In this document: positions 1 to 6,923 of the stretch, piece by piece
Position numbering within the stretch: position 1 is the stretch's first letter
How the letters are laid out: each line of letters starts with the position of its first letter
Source of the DNA: a virus
Reading direction: 5' to 3' (one strand)
Length of the DNA: 37,230 bases
Virus record (IMG/VR): IMGVR_UViG_3300007640_000016
Span: 1 to 37,230 of that record
Position numbers and translations under genes: made by a program
Notes under the pieces: generated by a model
What the model saw: only the letters and a program-made list of their open reading frames with translations
Database searches by the model: none
Told to the model about the DNA's origin: nothing

Positions 1-123
1 ATCCAGTTCGCTTAGAATCCTTGCAGCTTCCTCGGGAGAAAGTTCGTCATATTCCTCGATCTCAACCCGCTTTTGATCGTCCCAATATCGTTTGATGTAT
101 CCAGTCTTTTGAAACAGCGCGTC
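1..123. repeat. Left copy of 123-bp terminal direct repeat
   Basis: These bases are identical to 37108-37230. The repeat lies inside the portal gene and the reading frame is kept when the copies are superimposed. That is what an assembler leaves when it closes a circular or circularly permuted molecule, so the unique length is about 37,107 bp. A real short terminal repeat of that size is possible but would have to fall by chance inside the portal gene. Confidence 0.95.
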
Positions 124-483
124 AGTGATCCATGAGTAAAGCACCATGAACCCGTTGTTTTCCTGTTGAAATATGTAATTGCAAACGTCGGTTTCTTGAA
201 CCGCTGCGTCAATGTCTTCCTCGCCCCGCGCCGTGAAGTCCACAACCCGGTCCCCGCCGAAGAATATGTCCATCAGTTCAGGCTTGATGCTTTCAATGGT
301 GTCGCGAATGGTGGTGTCCACAATCTGCGAACGGCCCTCAACCTCATCGCCGTACTTCTTGCCAAGATAGCGCTTCATTAACTGCGAACGCTCTGAGCCT
401 ACGGTGCCATTGAGGCCACCCGAAGCGTTCTGTTGCAGCCCGTGCAGCAATGCTTCCAAGGCGTCTGTTTTCATTTTTGCCAT
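1..483 (-). CDS. Portal protein, N-terminal part (gene continues across the join at 37107)
   Basis: This is the first 161 codons of the portal gene, whose remainder is at 35497-37107. The ATG at 483-481 overlaps the TAA of the upstream ADP-ribosyltransferase-like gene (TAATG), which suggests coupled translation. An in-frame ATG three codons later is an alternative start. The encoded N-terminus begins MAKMKTDALE and is rich in charged helices, with a DIFFGGDRVV segment and aromatic stretches near residues 98-130, as in portals of short-tailed phages. Joined to the right-end part the protein has 697 residues, close to the 725 of the P22 portal. Portals form the dodecameric ring at the special capsid vertex through which DNA is packaged and ejected. 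Confidence 0.85.
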   Translation of the reverse strand, partial: MAKMKTDALEALLHGLQQNASGGLNGTVGSERSQLMKRYLGKKYGDEVEGRSQIVDTTIRDTIESIKPELMDIFFGGDRVVDFTARGEEDIDAAVQETDVCNYIFQQENNGFMVLYSWITDALFQKTGYIKRYWDDQKRVEIEEYDELSPEEAARILSELD

Positions 484-2369
484 TAATACTGCCTGTCGCC
501 CATTGTCATCGGTTGGTTGTATGCGCCTGCGCCCAGTAGCCCAAGGCCACCCACCCCAGCCGATAGGTTCTTGAGGTGCTTTAGTCGTGGATCAAATAGA
601 GCATAGCGGCTGCGGATATTGGTGGGGTCAAAAACAAACCTTTCATTAAACATGGGAAAATCCACCCCGTCATAATTAGATAACCCATCCGCCGTTGGCA
701 TATCTTCTGGAAGGTCCATAATGTCTACCTCGTCAGCATAATTGCCACGAGTCCGCACAGGAATTACAGACGGGTTTCCATTGCTTAATGACGGGTTAAA
801 TTCTGGCCTGTTTTGAGCGTACCAACTTCCCTCGTTGGAATCTGGTGTTACTGAAATTCCGTCTAAATCTATCTCGTCGTGAGGGTAGATGTTGAAATGG
901 CGTTTCCCGCCGCGCTGTGTGCCATGATAGAAATTCTGCCTATCAAACCCGCCATCGCTTGCCCGCGCCATCCGTGACGCCTCATCAACCGGCAAATCGT
1001 AGTTGTTATACAAATACGTCGGATCAGCAGCAGCCCGCATTTCCTCGGTGACTTCAGAGCCTCGGCCCGCCTTGAGTAAGTCTAGTACGTCTTGGGCTTG
1101 TCCTCGTGCGGTTTTCTCGCCGTTCTTGCTGAGAATTTGCGCTTGCTTGTCGTTGAATAGAACGTAGTTGCTTGTACCGCCATCAGCGCCTCGTGAACCT
1201 TGATCCAGGTAGCGAATGCCGGGAATGCCTGCCTCGCGTAGTCTGTCGCTGGAACCCTTTTTATCAGACGGGTCAAGACTTCTAAGCTTGAAGCCCTCCA
1301 TGATGTCCTGCCCGCGAGCCTCCAAGTCACCCCGGCGGCTTGCTTTCTCCATTTTCCTCAATAACCAAGTCGCGTCTTCTGAGGCTTTCTGATATTCAAC
1401 GCTTCCCGGCTGTGCGTCAAGTGTTTTAAGCAAGGCGTCGTCGTACTCGGCTGCTGCATTATTGTATGCCGCAACATCTTCATCACTAAAGCCAAGCGCA
1501 CGCCGCACTGACGGCTGATCAATGACCCTATTATCCCAATCAAGGAAGTCCTCGGCGTTGGCGTCTATGTTGACTTCGTAGAGGTGGCCTTTGGGCAGAT
1601 CAGCGTCGAATGGCTTGTATGAACCATCCTTTATAGCGTTGTAAAACTCTAACCTGCGGCCCGTTGGAATGTTTGCCCCGTCGCCATCTAAAACTTTTAG
1701 CGCCTGCTTCTCGCCGCCGTGATGGCGGACTAGGCTTGCCGCATATTCCGCCGCTGGTGCGTTTGCATAATTGTCAACGGCGGTTGGGCCACTAACGCCG
1801 GACGTTAAACCGTCCCTATAGCTTTCCGCCGTTTCCCTCGCCCCGCCGAAATACCCGCCTTGCCCGTAAGCCTGTGCGCCCTCGCCCTTACCCATGTTCT
1901 CGTTGAAATTAAACCGATCAAAGTCGTGCGGTGATCCATGCCACGCTTTAAACCCGCCACTTTCATTCGCAACCATGCCGCCCGCGTGCGTTGCAGCCTT
2001 GCGAGCGCCCATACTAATACCCGTGAATGCGTCAGTAAGCCCCGCCGCTATATCGTCGGAATACCGAACGCCCGCAACAGGAGCCACGAACGAAGCCATG
2101 TTGCTTAACGTGCGCCCACCAGCCGCCAACTTATCCCAGCCCTGCACATTAGGATCAAGCACCTGATCCATGTTCACCATGCTTTCACCAATATCAGTCA
2201 TCGGGTTCATCATGTCGCCGAACTTGGCAACGCTGTTTATGCGCTCGCCAGCGGGGCCGAAATAATACCGCAGTTGTTCTTGCAGTGCGGCGTCTTTCTC
2301 GTTCAGCCATTGCCGATTGCCCTGACGCCAAGCGTTGAACCTGTCGCCCATCGATATACCTTCGTTCAC
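483..2369 (-). CDS. Virion-region protein with two ADP-ribosyltransferase-like domains
   Basis: 628 residues, between terminase large subunit and portal. Residues about 142-413 match the ART-PolyVal type (ADP-ribosyltransferase in polyvalent proteins): AWHGSPHDFDRF at 142-153 with candidate catalytic His144, GEGAQAYG at 162-169, GGYF at 171-174 with candidate Tyr173, and the closing GIPGIRYLDQGSRG and NYVLFND segments at 381-407. A second, shorter ART-like unit follows: FYHGTQ at 480-485 (His482), GISVTPD at 504-510, WYAQN at 516-520, and FVFDPTNIRSRYALFDP at 578-594, a tail motif known from these proteins. The first 135 residues are helical and resemble virion proteins. The GTG at 2369 overlaps the terminase stop by four bases; an ATG at 2351 with GAAGG seven bases upstream is an equally good start. 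Probably carried in the particle and possibly injected to modify host targets (inference). Activity and third catalytic residue are unproven. Confidence 0.75.
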   Translation of the reverse strand: MNEGISMGDRFNAWRQGNRQWLNEKDAALQEQLRYYFGPAGERINSVAKFGDMMNPMTDIGESMVNMDQVLDPNVQGWDKLAAGGRTLSNMASFVAPVAGVRYSDDIAAGLTDAFTGISMGARKAATHAGGMVANESGGFKAWHGSPHDFDRFNFNENMGKGEGAQAYGQGGYFGGARETAESYRDGLTSGVSGPTAVDNYANAPAAEYAASLVRHHGGEKQALKVLDGDGANIPTGRRLEFYNAIKDGSYKPFDADLPKGHLYEVNIDANAEDFLDWDNRVIDQPSVRRALGFSDEDVAAYNNAAAEYDDALLKTLDAQPGSVEYQKASEDATWLLRKMEKASRRGDLEARGQDIMEGFKLRSLDPSDKKGSSDRLREAGIPGIRYLDQGSRGADGGTSNYVLFNDKQAQILSKNGEKTARGQAQDVLDLLKAGRGSEVTEEMRAAADPTYLYNNYDLPVDEASRMARASDGGFDRQNFYHGTQRGGKRHFNIYPHDEIDLDGISVTPDSNEGSWYAQNRPEFNPSLSNGNPSVIPVRTRGNYADEVDIMDLPEDMPTADGLSNYDGVDFPMFNERFVFDPTNIRSRYALFDPRLKHLKNLSAGVGGLGLLGAGAYNQPMTMGDRQY

Positions 2370-3700
2370 GACATCGTTCCCAAATTGCGCCGTATAGGCT
2401 CGCTGCTCGCCTTGCGACGTGTCATGTGCGGGAATAACTCAGTGAACGCCCACACCAACGCATCAACGCGATCAGGCGACCAGCCTTGAGCCTTGCGATC
2501 AAAGTCAGTGGTGAACGTCGTCATCTGGTTTTCCAAATCCTCAAACATTCCCTCGTGAAATATCTTGCCGCGTTCGTATAGTGCCGCCACAGGCTCGGCC
2601 CTCGTGAACTTGCCGCGTGTCGCATGTACTAACTTAACCGGCACGTCGGCCCGTTGCGCCCTGATAACGCTCGCCACCATATCGCCACCCTGGTTGGCCT
2701 CGGCCACTATCAAGTCAGCGTTAAACTCATCGTATAATGCAATTGCCCGCCGCGCCCAATCTTCGGGGCGATACTTGCCGCTGTCGTCTGCCAGCACATA
2801 GCCAATTGCGTCCCGTATTCCAGCAACAATTATCCCTGTCTCATCCGAACCCGGCGTGTTTGTGATAGCCGGATCAACGGCAACAACAATGCGCTGCAAG
2901 TCTGGAACGTTCTGTGTTTTGTGGATCATCTTGCGCCGCCACAGCGCGTCCTCAACGTCCTCAATGTATTCGCCGCTTAGAAACCGCTTCCTTGCGCGGG
3001 CCGGTAGCGCCTCAAGATCAGCAATATAGTCGCCAGACAGGTTGGCCAGGTTATCGTATGGGTTAACAATTTCAAAACCAAACTGGTCAGGGTTTAGTTT
3101 GCTTTCATCCTCGGGATCAATCAAGTCTTGCCAGACTTTGTATGTCCAGTGTTGCCGTGTGGTGGGATTTAGATCGCAGTAGAACTTCTGCGGCAGCACA
3201 TCGCCATCATTGTCCAGCACCACTTGCGCCAGACGTGAGCGTAGTAGCGTGAATGCAGCCCATCGAACCTCGCTTGCCTCGTTAACAAAAATCGAAACGT
3301 ATTCATTGCCGAGCAATTTCTCCATTGCCTTCGGATCGGATATGCCGCCCACCCATATTTCCGCCCCATTATAAAGCGTCAGATAGCCAAAGACCTCGTT
3401 GTTTGTGTATGTCAGGCCGGGAAAGCATGTGCGTATCACTACGCTTAGAGTAGCCAGGTTGCCCCGCATAATGGCCGAACGAGCGCTAGAAGCCTCTTGC
3501 CTGACAATTAGGTGCTTTGAATTAGGCGCACGCAAGGCCCGCGTGATAATGGCCCAACAGGTTAGAAATGTCTTGCCGGAACGACTACCTCCGTAGAGCA
3601 GGCAGAACCGGGCTGGACTGGCGAACAACTTTAATGCCTTCACCTGACCGGGGTTTAAGTTGTCCCACGGCTTGCCTTCTACAATAGCGCCTTGGATCAC
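2366..3700 (-). CDS. terL: Terminase large subunit
   Basis: 444 residues, the normal size for the ATPase-nuclease motor that packages DNA into the prohead. Walker A is GGSRSGKT at residues 37-44. The Walker B segment VSIFVNEASE lies at 135-144 with the acidic Glu141. The C-terminal RNase H-like nuclease shows VAVDPA with Asp276, VAEANQGGD with Glu334, and DRVDALVWA with Asp410 and Asp413, the usual three acidic positions. It follows the putative small subunit with a four-base overlap and overlaps the ADP-ribosyltransferase-like gene by four bases, so the three are one leftward transcript. The protein would dock on the portal during packaging. Whether packaging is headful or site-specific cannot be told from the sequence. 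Confidence 0.95.
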   Translation of the reverse strand: MIQGAIVEGKPWDNLNPGQVKALKLFASPARFCLLYGGSRSGKTFLTCWAIITRALRAPNSKHLIVRQEASSARSAIMRGNLATLSVVIRTCFPGLTYTNNEVFGYLTLYNGAEIWVGGISDPKAMEKLLGNEYVSIFVNEASEVRWAAFTLLRSRLAQVVLDNDGDVLPQKFYCDLNPTTRQHWTYKVWQDLIDPEDESKLNPDQFGFEIVNPYDNLANLSGDYIADLEALPARARKRFLSGEYIEDVEDALWRRKMIHKTQNVPDLQRIVVAVDPAITNTPGSDETGIIVAGIRDAIGYVLADDSGKYRPEDWARRAIALYDEFNADLIVAEANQGGDMVASVIRAQRADVPVKLVHATRGKFTRAEPVAALYERGKIFHEGMFEDLENQMTTFTTDFDRKAQGWSPDRVDALVWAFTELFPHMTRRKASSEPIRRNLGTMS

Positions 3701-3972
3701 AGGCTTTTAGCCATCGGGTGCATAAAAATGGTTATACCTGCTTCGCCATCAATCTGCGTTGGCAAGACTTTCCCGACGAGCGTCATAAACGCGACCGGGT
3801 TTTCATTTGCTTGCTGCGTTAGGTAGCCTACACGCCCATCTGGGTGAGCATTAGCAGCGGCTTGCAAGATTTCGTCCTTTAGGAGCGCATTTATTTTGTT
3901 TGGTACGCCCTTTGGCCTGCCTTTGCCCCTATTGCCCGTATTGACGCCTACTTTAGGCTGTTCATTGGCCAT
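3697..3972 (-). CDS. Small basic DNA-binding protein, probable terminase small subunit
   Basis: 91 residues from the ATG at 3972, which has GGTG six bases upstream; a GTG at 3981 would add three residues. An AT-hook-like GKGRPKGVPNK segment is followed by a helical stretch (NALLKDEILQAA), the pattern of the DUF5681/small-terminase-like proteins that commonly precede terL. The stop overlaps the terL start by four bases. The expected role is to recognise phage DNA and load the large subunit. There is no clear helix-turn-helix and the length is short for a small terminase, so the assignment rests partly on position. Confidence 0.6.
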   Translation of the reverse strand: MANEQPKVGVNTGNRGKGRPKGVPNKINALLKDEILQAAANAHPDGRVGYLTQQANENPVAFMTLVGKVLPTQIDGEAGITIFMHPMAKSL

Positions 3973-4282
3973 TTGGTTCACCGTTCAGTTCTGTCGCGCT
4001 ATGCCATGCTCTGCGCTTAAACTCAAGGCTATCCTGGATAGCGCTGCGTTCACGCTTCAGGTTAGCGATGTCATTCTGTAGATGCTTAATGCGTCCTTCA
4101 AGAACATCGAAGTTCATTTCCTTTCTCAATTCCTTTAGGCGCTGGGCGACCCCTTGAGTGGCCCCCTTTAATATCGTTTCAGGTATCCGATTGCTGGGAA
4201 TTGTGACGGTGCCAGTGTATCTGCCTGCCTCTAAGTTTATATCTACATGAATATCAGTAATATCAAATATTAAGTCGTCCAT
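3962..4282 (-). CDS. Hypothetical protein with beta-rich N-terminus and coiled coil
   Basis: 106 residues, ATG at 4282 preceded by AAAGGGAC. Residues 1-35 alternate hydrophobic residues (ITDIHVDINLEAGRYTGTV), as in a beta-sheet. Residues 40-95 are a long charged helix with heptad spacing (coiled coil), ending in a polar tail. The 3' end overlaps the small-terminase candidate by 11 bases, placing it in the packaging operon. I do not recognise the family. A role in packaging or as an accessory DNA-binding factor is only suggested by position. Confidence 0.7.
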   Translation of the reverse strand: MDDLIFDITDIHVDINLEAGRYTGTVTIPSNRIPETILKGATQGVAQRLKELRKEMNFDVLEGRIKHLQNDIANLKRERSAIQDSLEFKRRAWHSATELNGEPNGQ

Positions 4283-4368
4283 TATGCAGTCCCTTTCGGA
4301 TTATTGCAATTGATCCAGTCACCGCCGCGCTTTTTATGTCCGCGCAATTGCTGGGTGCTTTGTCCTCT

Positions 4369-4599
4369 CTAACGAGGGGCGGTGTTGAAGTATTCGCCTA
4401 TTGGGCCTGTTCCCAGCATGGTGACTTCTTCGACGTCGATGCCTTCCATGGCGAATAAGTTTACTGCTTCTGACCAACATTGAATGCAATGAGCGTGTTC
4501 CAACAGGCGTACGCAGTCAGTCAGCGTCATACCGGAAGCTGATGCGCTGGATAGCGTGTCCCACACGATGTCTTCTGGTGTTAGGCGAAAGTCAGTCAT
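4369..4599 (-). CDS. Hypothetical acidic protein at the head of the leftward packaging block
   Basis: 76 residues, beginning MTDFRLTPEDIVWD. The sequence is helical and acidic, with two Cys in a CIQCW motif near residues 38-42. It is the first gene leftward of the divergent intergenic region, so it probably leads the late/packaging transcript. There is no strong ribosome-binding site before the ATG at 4599. Family not recognised. The 86 bases between it and the next gene hold no convincing ORF. Confidence 0.5.
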   Translation of the reverse strand: MTDFRLTPEDIVWDTLSSASASGMTLTDCVRLLEHAHCIQCWSEAVNLFAMEGIDVEEVTMLGTGPIGEYFNTAPR

Positions 4600-4713
4600 C
4601 GTTGGCGTTTGTCATGTGTCACCTGAATAATAATTAGTTTATTTGCATTTAGCTATTGCATTAGTAACAGTTACCCGCCATATTACCTGTATAGAAACAC
4701 GAAAGGAAACAAT
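4600..4713. promoter_or_regulatory. Divergent AT-rich control region with palindrome
   Basis: This lies between the leftward packaging genes and the rightward small-gene block, so it should hold promoters for both. A perfect 11-base palindrome, GTAACAGTTAC, is at 4664-4674. Two direct repeats of TTGCATT(T)AG lie just before it, at about 4643-4663. A weak rightward promoter could be TTGCAT (4656-4661) with TATTAC (4681-4686), but the 19-base spacing is long, and the palindrome sits between the boxes, where a repressor would block. No convincing leftward promoter boxes were found. GAAAGGAAAC before the ATG at 4714 is the ribosome-binding site. Confidence 0.45.
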
Positions 4714-5097
4714 ATGAAACTTGGCACAGACACCGGATCACTTGTAAACCACATTTCCACCCACGGGCAGACTGATACAATGCCATCTTTGGGTGACGGA
4801 GCGACAATCTTTTCATGGTCAGATAGATCACCACACACTGTTATCATGGTGGATGTACTGGCCGGTCTGGTGCAGGTTCAGGAGGACACGGCAAATCGCA
4901 TCGACCGGAATGGGATGTCGGAAAGTCAGGATTATGAATACACGCCGAACCCTGACGGCGCGATCCAGACTTACAAGCTGGTCGGCACCCGCTGGTTCCC
5001 CGTTTACAAGAGCGCCGAAACTGGCCGTTACCGTCGGTCTGGTAAACCAAACATTCGGTTTGGACGGCGCAACAAATATTACGATTACAGCTTTTGA
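4714..5097 (+). CDS. Conserved phage protein of unknown function
   Basis: 127 residues, with AAGGAAA eight bases before the ATG. It resembles a phage family I recognise by pattern but cannot name: MKLGTDTGSLVNH at the start, then an SH3-like beta-rich stretch with D-G-A-T and W-S-D-R-x-P-x-T motifs (residues 27-42), NGMSESQDYEYTPNP at 66-80, and a C-terminus with arginines and KYYDYSF. The family is usually found in small-gene clusters of tailed phages. It is the first gene of the rightward block. The UUCG hairpin begins five bases after the stop. Confidence 0.7.
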   Translation: MKLGTDTGSLVNHISTHGQTDTMPSLGDGATIFSWSDRSPHTVIMVDVLAGLVQVQEDTANRIDRNGMSESQDYEYTPNPDGAIQTYKLVGTRWFPVYKSAETGRYRRSGKPNIRFGRRNKYYDYSF

Positions 5098-5102
5098 TCA
5101 AC

Positions 5103-5118
5103 GGGGGCTTCGGCCCCC
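5103..5118 (+). terminator. UUCG tetraloop hairpin, copy 1
   Basis: A perfect six-base stem closes a UUCG loop (GGGGGC-TTCG-GCCCCC) just after the 127-residue gene. No T-tract follows, so as an intrinsic terminator it is weak. It may instead protect an mRNA 3' end or mark a processing point. An identical copy is at 5318-5333. Confidence 0.6.
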
Positions 5119-5154
5119 ACCAACGGCCAATGAAGGCCACGAGGAGAAAACCAG

Positions 5155-5310
5155 ATGGAAAAGATGTTTACCGTAGAAATCAGAGCGGACAACAAAACGT
5201 GGTTTACAGCTACCGAAGCATCCACCCCCATGACCGCAGAAGAAGCCGACGAACTGGTGAAGATTTTGCGTGTTAAAGGTTTCACTGCAAGAGGAAGATT
5301 TGCAGACTAA
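5155..5310 (+). CDS. Small hypothetical protein
   Basis: 51 residues, beginning MEKMFTVEIR and ending GRFAD. GAGGAG lies eight bases before the ATG and is a strong ribosome-binding site. The product looks like a small alpha/beta fold: a beta-strand start, an acidic helix near MTAEEADELVKIL, then a basic end. It is bracketed by the two identical hairpins, as if it were an inserted cassette. Family not recognised. Confidence 0.65.
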   Translation: MEKMFTVEIRADNKTWFTATEASTPMTAEEADELVKILRVKGFTARGRFAD

Positions 5311-5317
5311 CCCCACC

Positions 5318-5333
5318 GGGGGCTTCGGCCCCC
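5318..5333 (+). terminator. UUCG tetraloop hairpin, copy 2
   Basis: Identical in stem and loop to 5103-5118, and the match extends a few bases to each side. It starts seven bases after the 51-residue gene's stop. As with copy 1 there is no T-tract, so transcript stabilisation or partial termination is more likely than full termination. Confidence 0.6.
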
Positions 5334-5340
5334 ACACACC

Positions 5341-5360
5341 AAACCGGAGAGAGAACAATG
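5341..5360 (+). repeat. Repeated 20-bp translation leader, copy 1
   Basis: The 20 bases up to and including the ATG of the next gene contain GGAGAGAG and recur exactly at 5621-5640 before the following gene. This is a duplicated ribosome-binding cassette and suggests that the small genes were added or duplicated as units. Confidence 0.75.
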
Positions 5361-5615
5361 AACACCGCAACAATTTACACGAACAACATCGTCTCAATCG
5401 ACGGGCAGTATGTCGGCAGGGTTGACCGCACCACCACGCCCGGCAGCACACGGCTCACGACGATATTTAAGCCCTGCCGCGTGTCTGATGGTAAGCCTTT
5501 CGTTTGGGGTCCGAGCGTTGAAATATCAGTTCCAACCTATATTGGCGGGCCTGCCGATTGGATTATCAACCCAGAATTTACCGCTGCGGTAATCGCGGCC
5601 AAGTCTGCATTTTAA
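5358..5615 (+). CDS. Small hypothetical protein
   Basis: 85 residues, beginning MNTATIYTNN, with GGAGAG correctly spaced before the ATG. The first 60 residues look beta-rich (short strands with Thr, Val and Tyr) and a helix near FTAAVIAAKSAF ends the protein. No signal peptide or membrane segment. Family not recognised; it sits in the rightward small-gene block, which probably carries host-takeover or accessory functions (inference from position and size). Confidence 0.6.
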   Translation: MNTATIYTNNIVSIDGQYVGRVDRTTTPGSTRLTTIFKPCRVSDGKPFVWGPSVEISVPTYIGGPADWIINPEFTAAVIAAKSAF

Positions 5616-5620
5616 GAAAG

Positions 5621-5640
5621 AAACCGGAGAGAGAACAATG
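5621..5640 (+). repeat. Repeated 20-bp translation leader, copy 2
   Basis: Identical to 5341-5360 and includes the start codon of the next gene at 5638. Confidence 0.75.
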
Positions 5641-6060
5641 AAAATCAAAATCAACAAAGACAACGCCGACAAGATCGAGTCAGCACTGGCAGCAGTCAAC
5701 GGCAAAGCGGTTCAGTTCACAATCCGCTCCGCGAGTGAGGTAATTGCAGCAGCGGAATTGATAGACGCCCGCTTGGCAATGCTGCCAAAAAAGGATCGGG
5801 TTGGCGCGTCTGGCGGTTATATTGGCGCTGGTCCGTCAGCAAAGGCTTACAAATATAGGGCCGTCACAACGTCGCTGTTAATCAAGCGTTTTGCTAGTGG
5901 CTGGTTTATGATCAGTGCGGCTCGATCCGATGTTTACCCCGGCGACAATACGCCATCTATTTTTATCACGATCACCCCAACGCAGTGCGAGCAGATCAAA
6001 GCCCGCTCAGTTGTAGGGTTCCACGTCCAAACTCCTGACGCGAAAGAAGCTAACCAATGA
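5638..6060 (+). CDS. Hypothetical protein
   Basis: 140 residues, beginning MKIKINKDNADKIESALAAV. The N-terminal 60 residues alternate helix and strand, with a central Gly-rich SGGYIGAGPSAKAY segment (residues 59-72) and a beta-rich C-terminal half. The stop overlaps the next gene's start (ATGA), which implies coupled translation. I do not recognise the family. It is soluble and without Cys-based metal sites. It is probably co-transcribed with its neighbours from the 4600-4713 region. Confidence 0.65.
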   Translation: MKIKINKDNADKIESALAAVNGKAVQFTIRSASEVIAAAELIDARLAMLPKKDRVGASGGYIGAGPSAKAYKYRAVTTSLLIKRFASGWFMISAARSDVYPGDNTPSIFITITPTQCEQIKARSVVGFHVQTPDAKEANQ

Positions 6061-6200
6061 CCGCCATTCCAAAGAAAGAACTGATGGCAAGGCTGCGGGC
6101 TGAAAGGCTCGCAGCGGGCCTTGTGCCTGTTACTGTGTGGGTGCCTTCTGGTGATGTTGATGCGATTAAAAAGATTGCTGAGAAACTAAAGGCCAACTGA
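6057..6200 (+). CDS. Small ribbon-helix-helix-like protein
   Basis: 47 residues, ATG overlapping the previous stop. The arrangement basic helix, AAGLVPVTVWVP strand, then an acidic-to-basic helix (DVDAIKKIAEKLKAN) resembles short ribbon-helix-helix/MazE-like (DUF3018-like) proteins, which bind DNA as dimers through the paired strand. It is the last gene of the rightward block. A repressor acting on the 4600-4713 palindrome is possible but not shown. It was missed by a 60-residue cutoff. Confidence 0.6.
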   Translation: MTAIPKKELMARLRAERLAAGLVPVTVWVPSGDVDAIKKIAEKLKAN

Positions 6201-6201
6201 A

Positions 6202-6298
6202 CGTGCTTAGAAAGATGTGCTGATATGAATCCTTCCGGGCATCATACGCCAACTCGTTAGAATTGGACGCTTGAACAAAGCACATCTATCTCAGCACG
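6202..6298. other. Nested inverted repeat between convergent transcription units
   Basis: An outer perfect six-base stem (CGTGCT 6202-6207 with AGCACG 6293-6298) is separated by a symmetric five-by-five internal loop from a perfect nine-base stem (AGATGTGCT 6213-6221 with AGCACATCT 6279-6287). Inside are two small arms: TATGA/TCATA (6224-6228 with 6242-6246) and CCAA/TTGG (6249-6252 with 6263-6266). The result is a three-way-junction shape. A seven-base alternative pairing (6217-6223 with 6291-6297) also exists, so the element could switch. It does not fit a tRNA and has no T-tract. It lies after the rightward small-gene block and downstream of the NusG-like gene. Function unknown. Confidence 0.55.
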
Positions 6299-6312
6299 CT
6301 TTCGCAGTCTGA

Positions 6313-6333
6313 TTGGCGACTTTTTCACGCCAA
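6313..6333. other. Small hairpin beside the nested inverted repeat
   Basis: TTGGCG (6313-6318) pairs with CGCCAA (6328-6333) around a nine-base loop rich in T. The same CGCCAA occurs at 6247-6252 inside the nested repeat, so TTGGCG could pair there instead. This is a possible mutually exclusive fold. Confidence 0.4.
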
Positions 6334-6429
6334 CCCGCTGCCGCGACCGCCGCACCTTTCGGCTGGCAGTGTCGCAACTGTCTTGTGTGCAAACCTACAT
6401 TTAGTAGTTTGAGTTGTCAATTGATCCAT
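6325..6429 (-). CDS. Possible 34-residue ORF coupled to the NusG-like gene
   Basis: The ATG at 6429 overlaps the TAA of the NusG-like gene (TAATG) and the frame runs 34 codons. The product has two Cys and a basic, Gly-rich end with no recognisable fold. The overlap is the only support, so this may be untranslated 3' sequence. Confidence 0.2.
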   Translation of the reverse strand: MDQLTTQTTKCRFAHKTVATLPAERCGGRGSGLA

Positions 6430-6923
6430 TATCCAGCCAGTTTCATGTCGGTTGCTTTGACTATAACGGCACGTTTTGACCCCATGAAATCAGTTTCGAC
6501 GACCAGATCATCGCCTGCAACAGCTATGAATGCCACACGCACACCTGTAAGTGGGCCGCCCAGAACGTCGAGCAAGTCGCCGCGCTTGATCTTGCCATTA
6601 ATGCCGTCGTCGTCGTGAAACCCCATCCGCTCCGCCTGTTTTATCCGTTGAATGTCTGCCTCTGGCACAGATAGCGGGCCTCTGTCGTTGCGTATCCAGC
6701 CAATGACGTGCTTTGCCGCCGTGACCTGGTGCCATTGGTGATCTGCTACCCTAGCCAGAATGTAGCCTCGATATAGCGGCACTTCGATTTTAATCGGTTT
6801 CTTTTTTTTACCGGGGCGGCTGTTGGTTGTCAGCATCGGGCAATAAACCTCAGAACAAAACACCTCCAGTTCATCCCGTGCTTCGGTTTCATACATGGTG
6901 AATGTGCGTATTGCTGCCCACAT
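6429..6923 (-). CDS. NusG-like transcription elongation/antitermination factor
   Basis: 164 residues. Residues 1-98 resemble the NusG N-terminal (NGN) domain, which binds RNA polymerase: an aromatic start (MWAAIRTF), the paired Glu/Phe helix EARDELEVFCSEVYCP (15-29), and PLYRGYILAR (49-58), the counterpart of the PLFPGYVFV motif. Residues 111-160 form a KOW-like beta-barrel (KRGDLLDVLGGPLTGVRVAF). The length is near NusG (about 180). It probably travels with host RNA polymerase to suppress termination or pausing on phage transcripts, as NusG, RfaH or LoaP do. It is the last substantial gene of the leftward early block and starts on the stop of the winged-helix regulator (TAATG), so the two are made together. 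Its target site is unknown. Confidence 0.8.
   Translation of the reverse strand: MWAAIRTFTMYETEARDELEVFCSEVYCPMLTTNSRPGKKKKPIKIEVPLYRGYILARVADHQWHQVTAAKHVIGWIRNDRGPLSVPEADIQRIKQAERMGFHDDDGINGKIKRGDLLDVLGGPLTGVRVAFIAVAGDDLVVETDFMGSKRAVIVKATDMKLAG

Noticed and set aside
1-245. Minus-strand ORF at 12-245 and plus-strand ORF at 166-381
   Set aside because: Both are in frames shadowed by the portal gene, which is supported by the join and by P22-like length.
4285-4360. Short TTG-start frame between the 76- and 106-residue genes
   Set aside because: About 21 codons, rare start codon and no good ribosome-binding site.
6202-6298. tRNA or tRNA-like gene
   Set aside because: The long inverted repeat recalls an acceptor stem, but on neither strand is there a T-loop (GGTTCGANNCC), a D-arm with paired G, or a seven-base anticodon loop.
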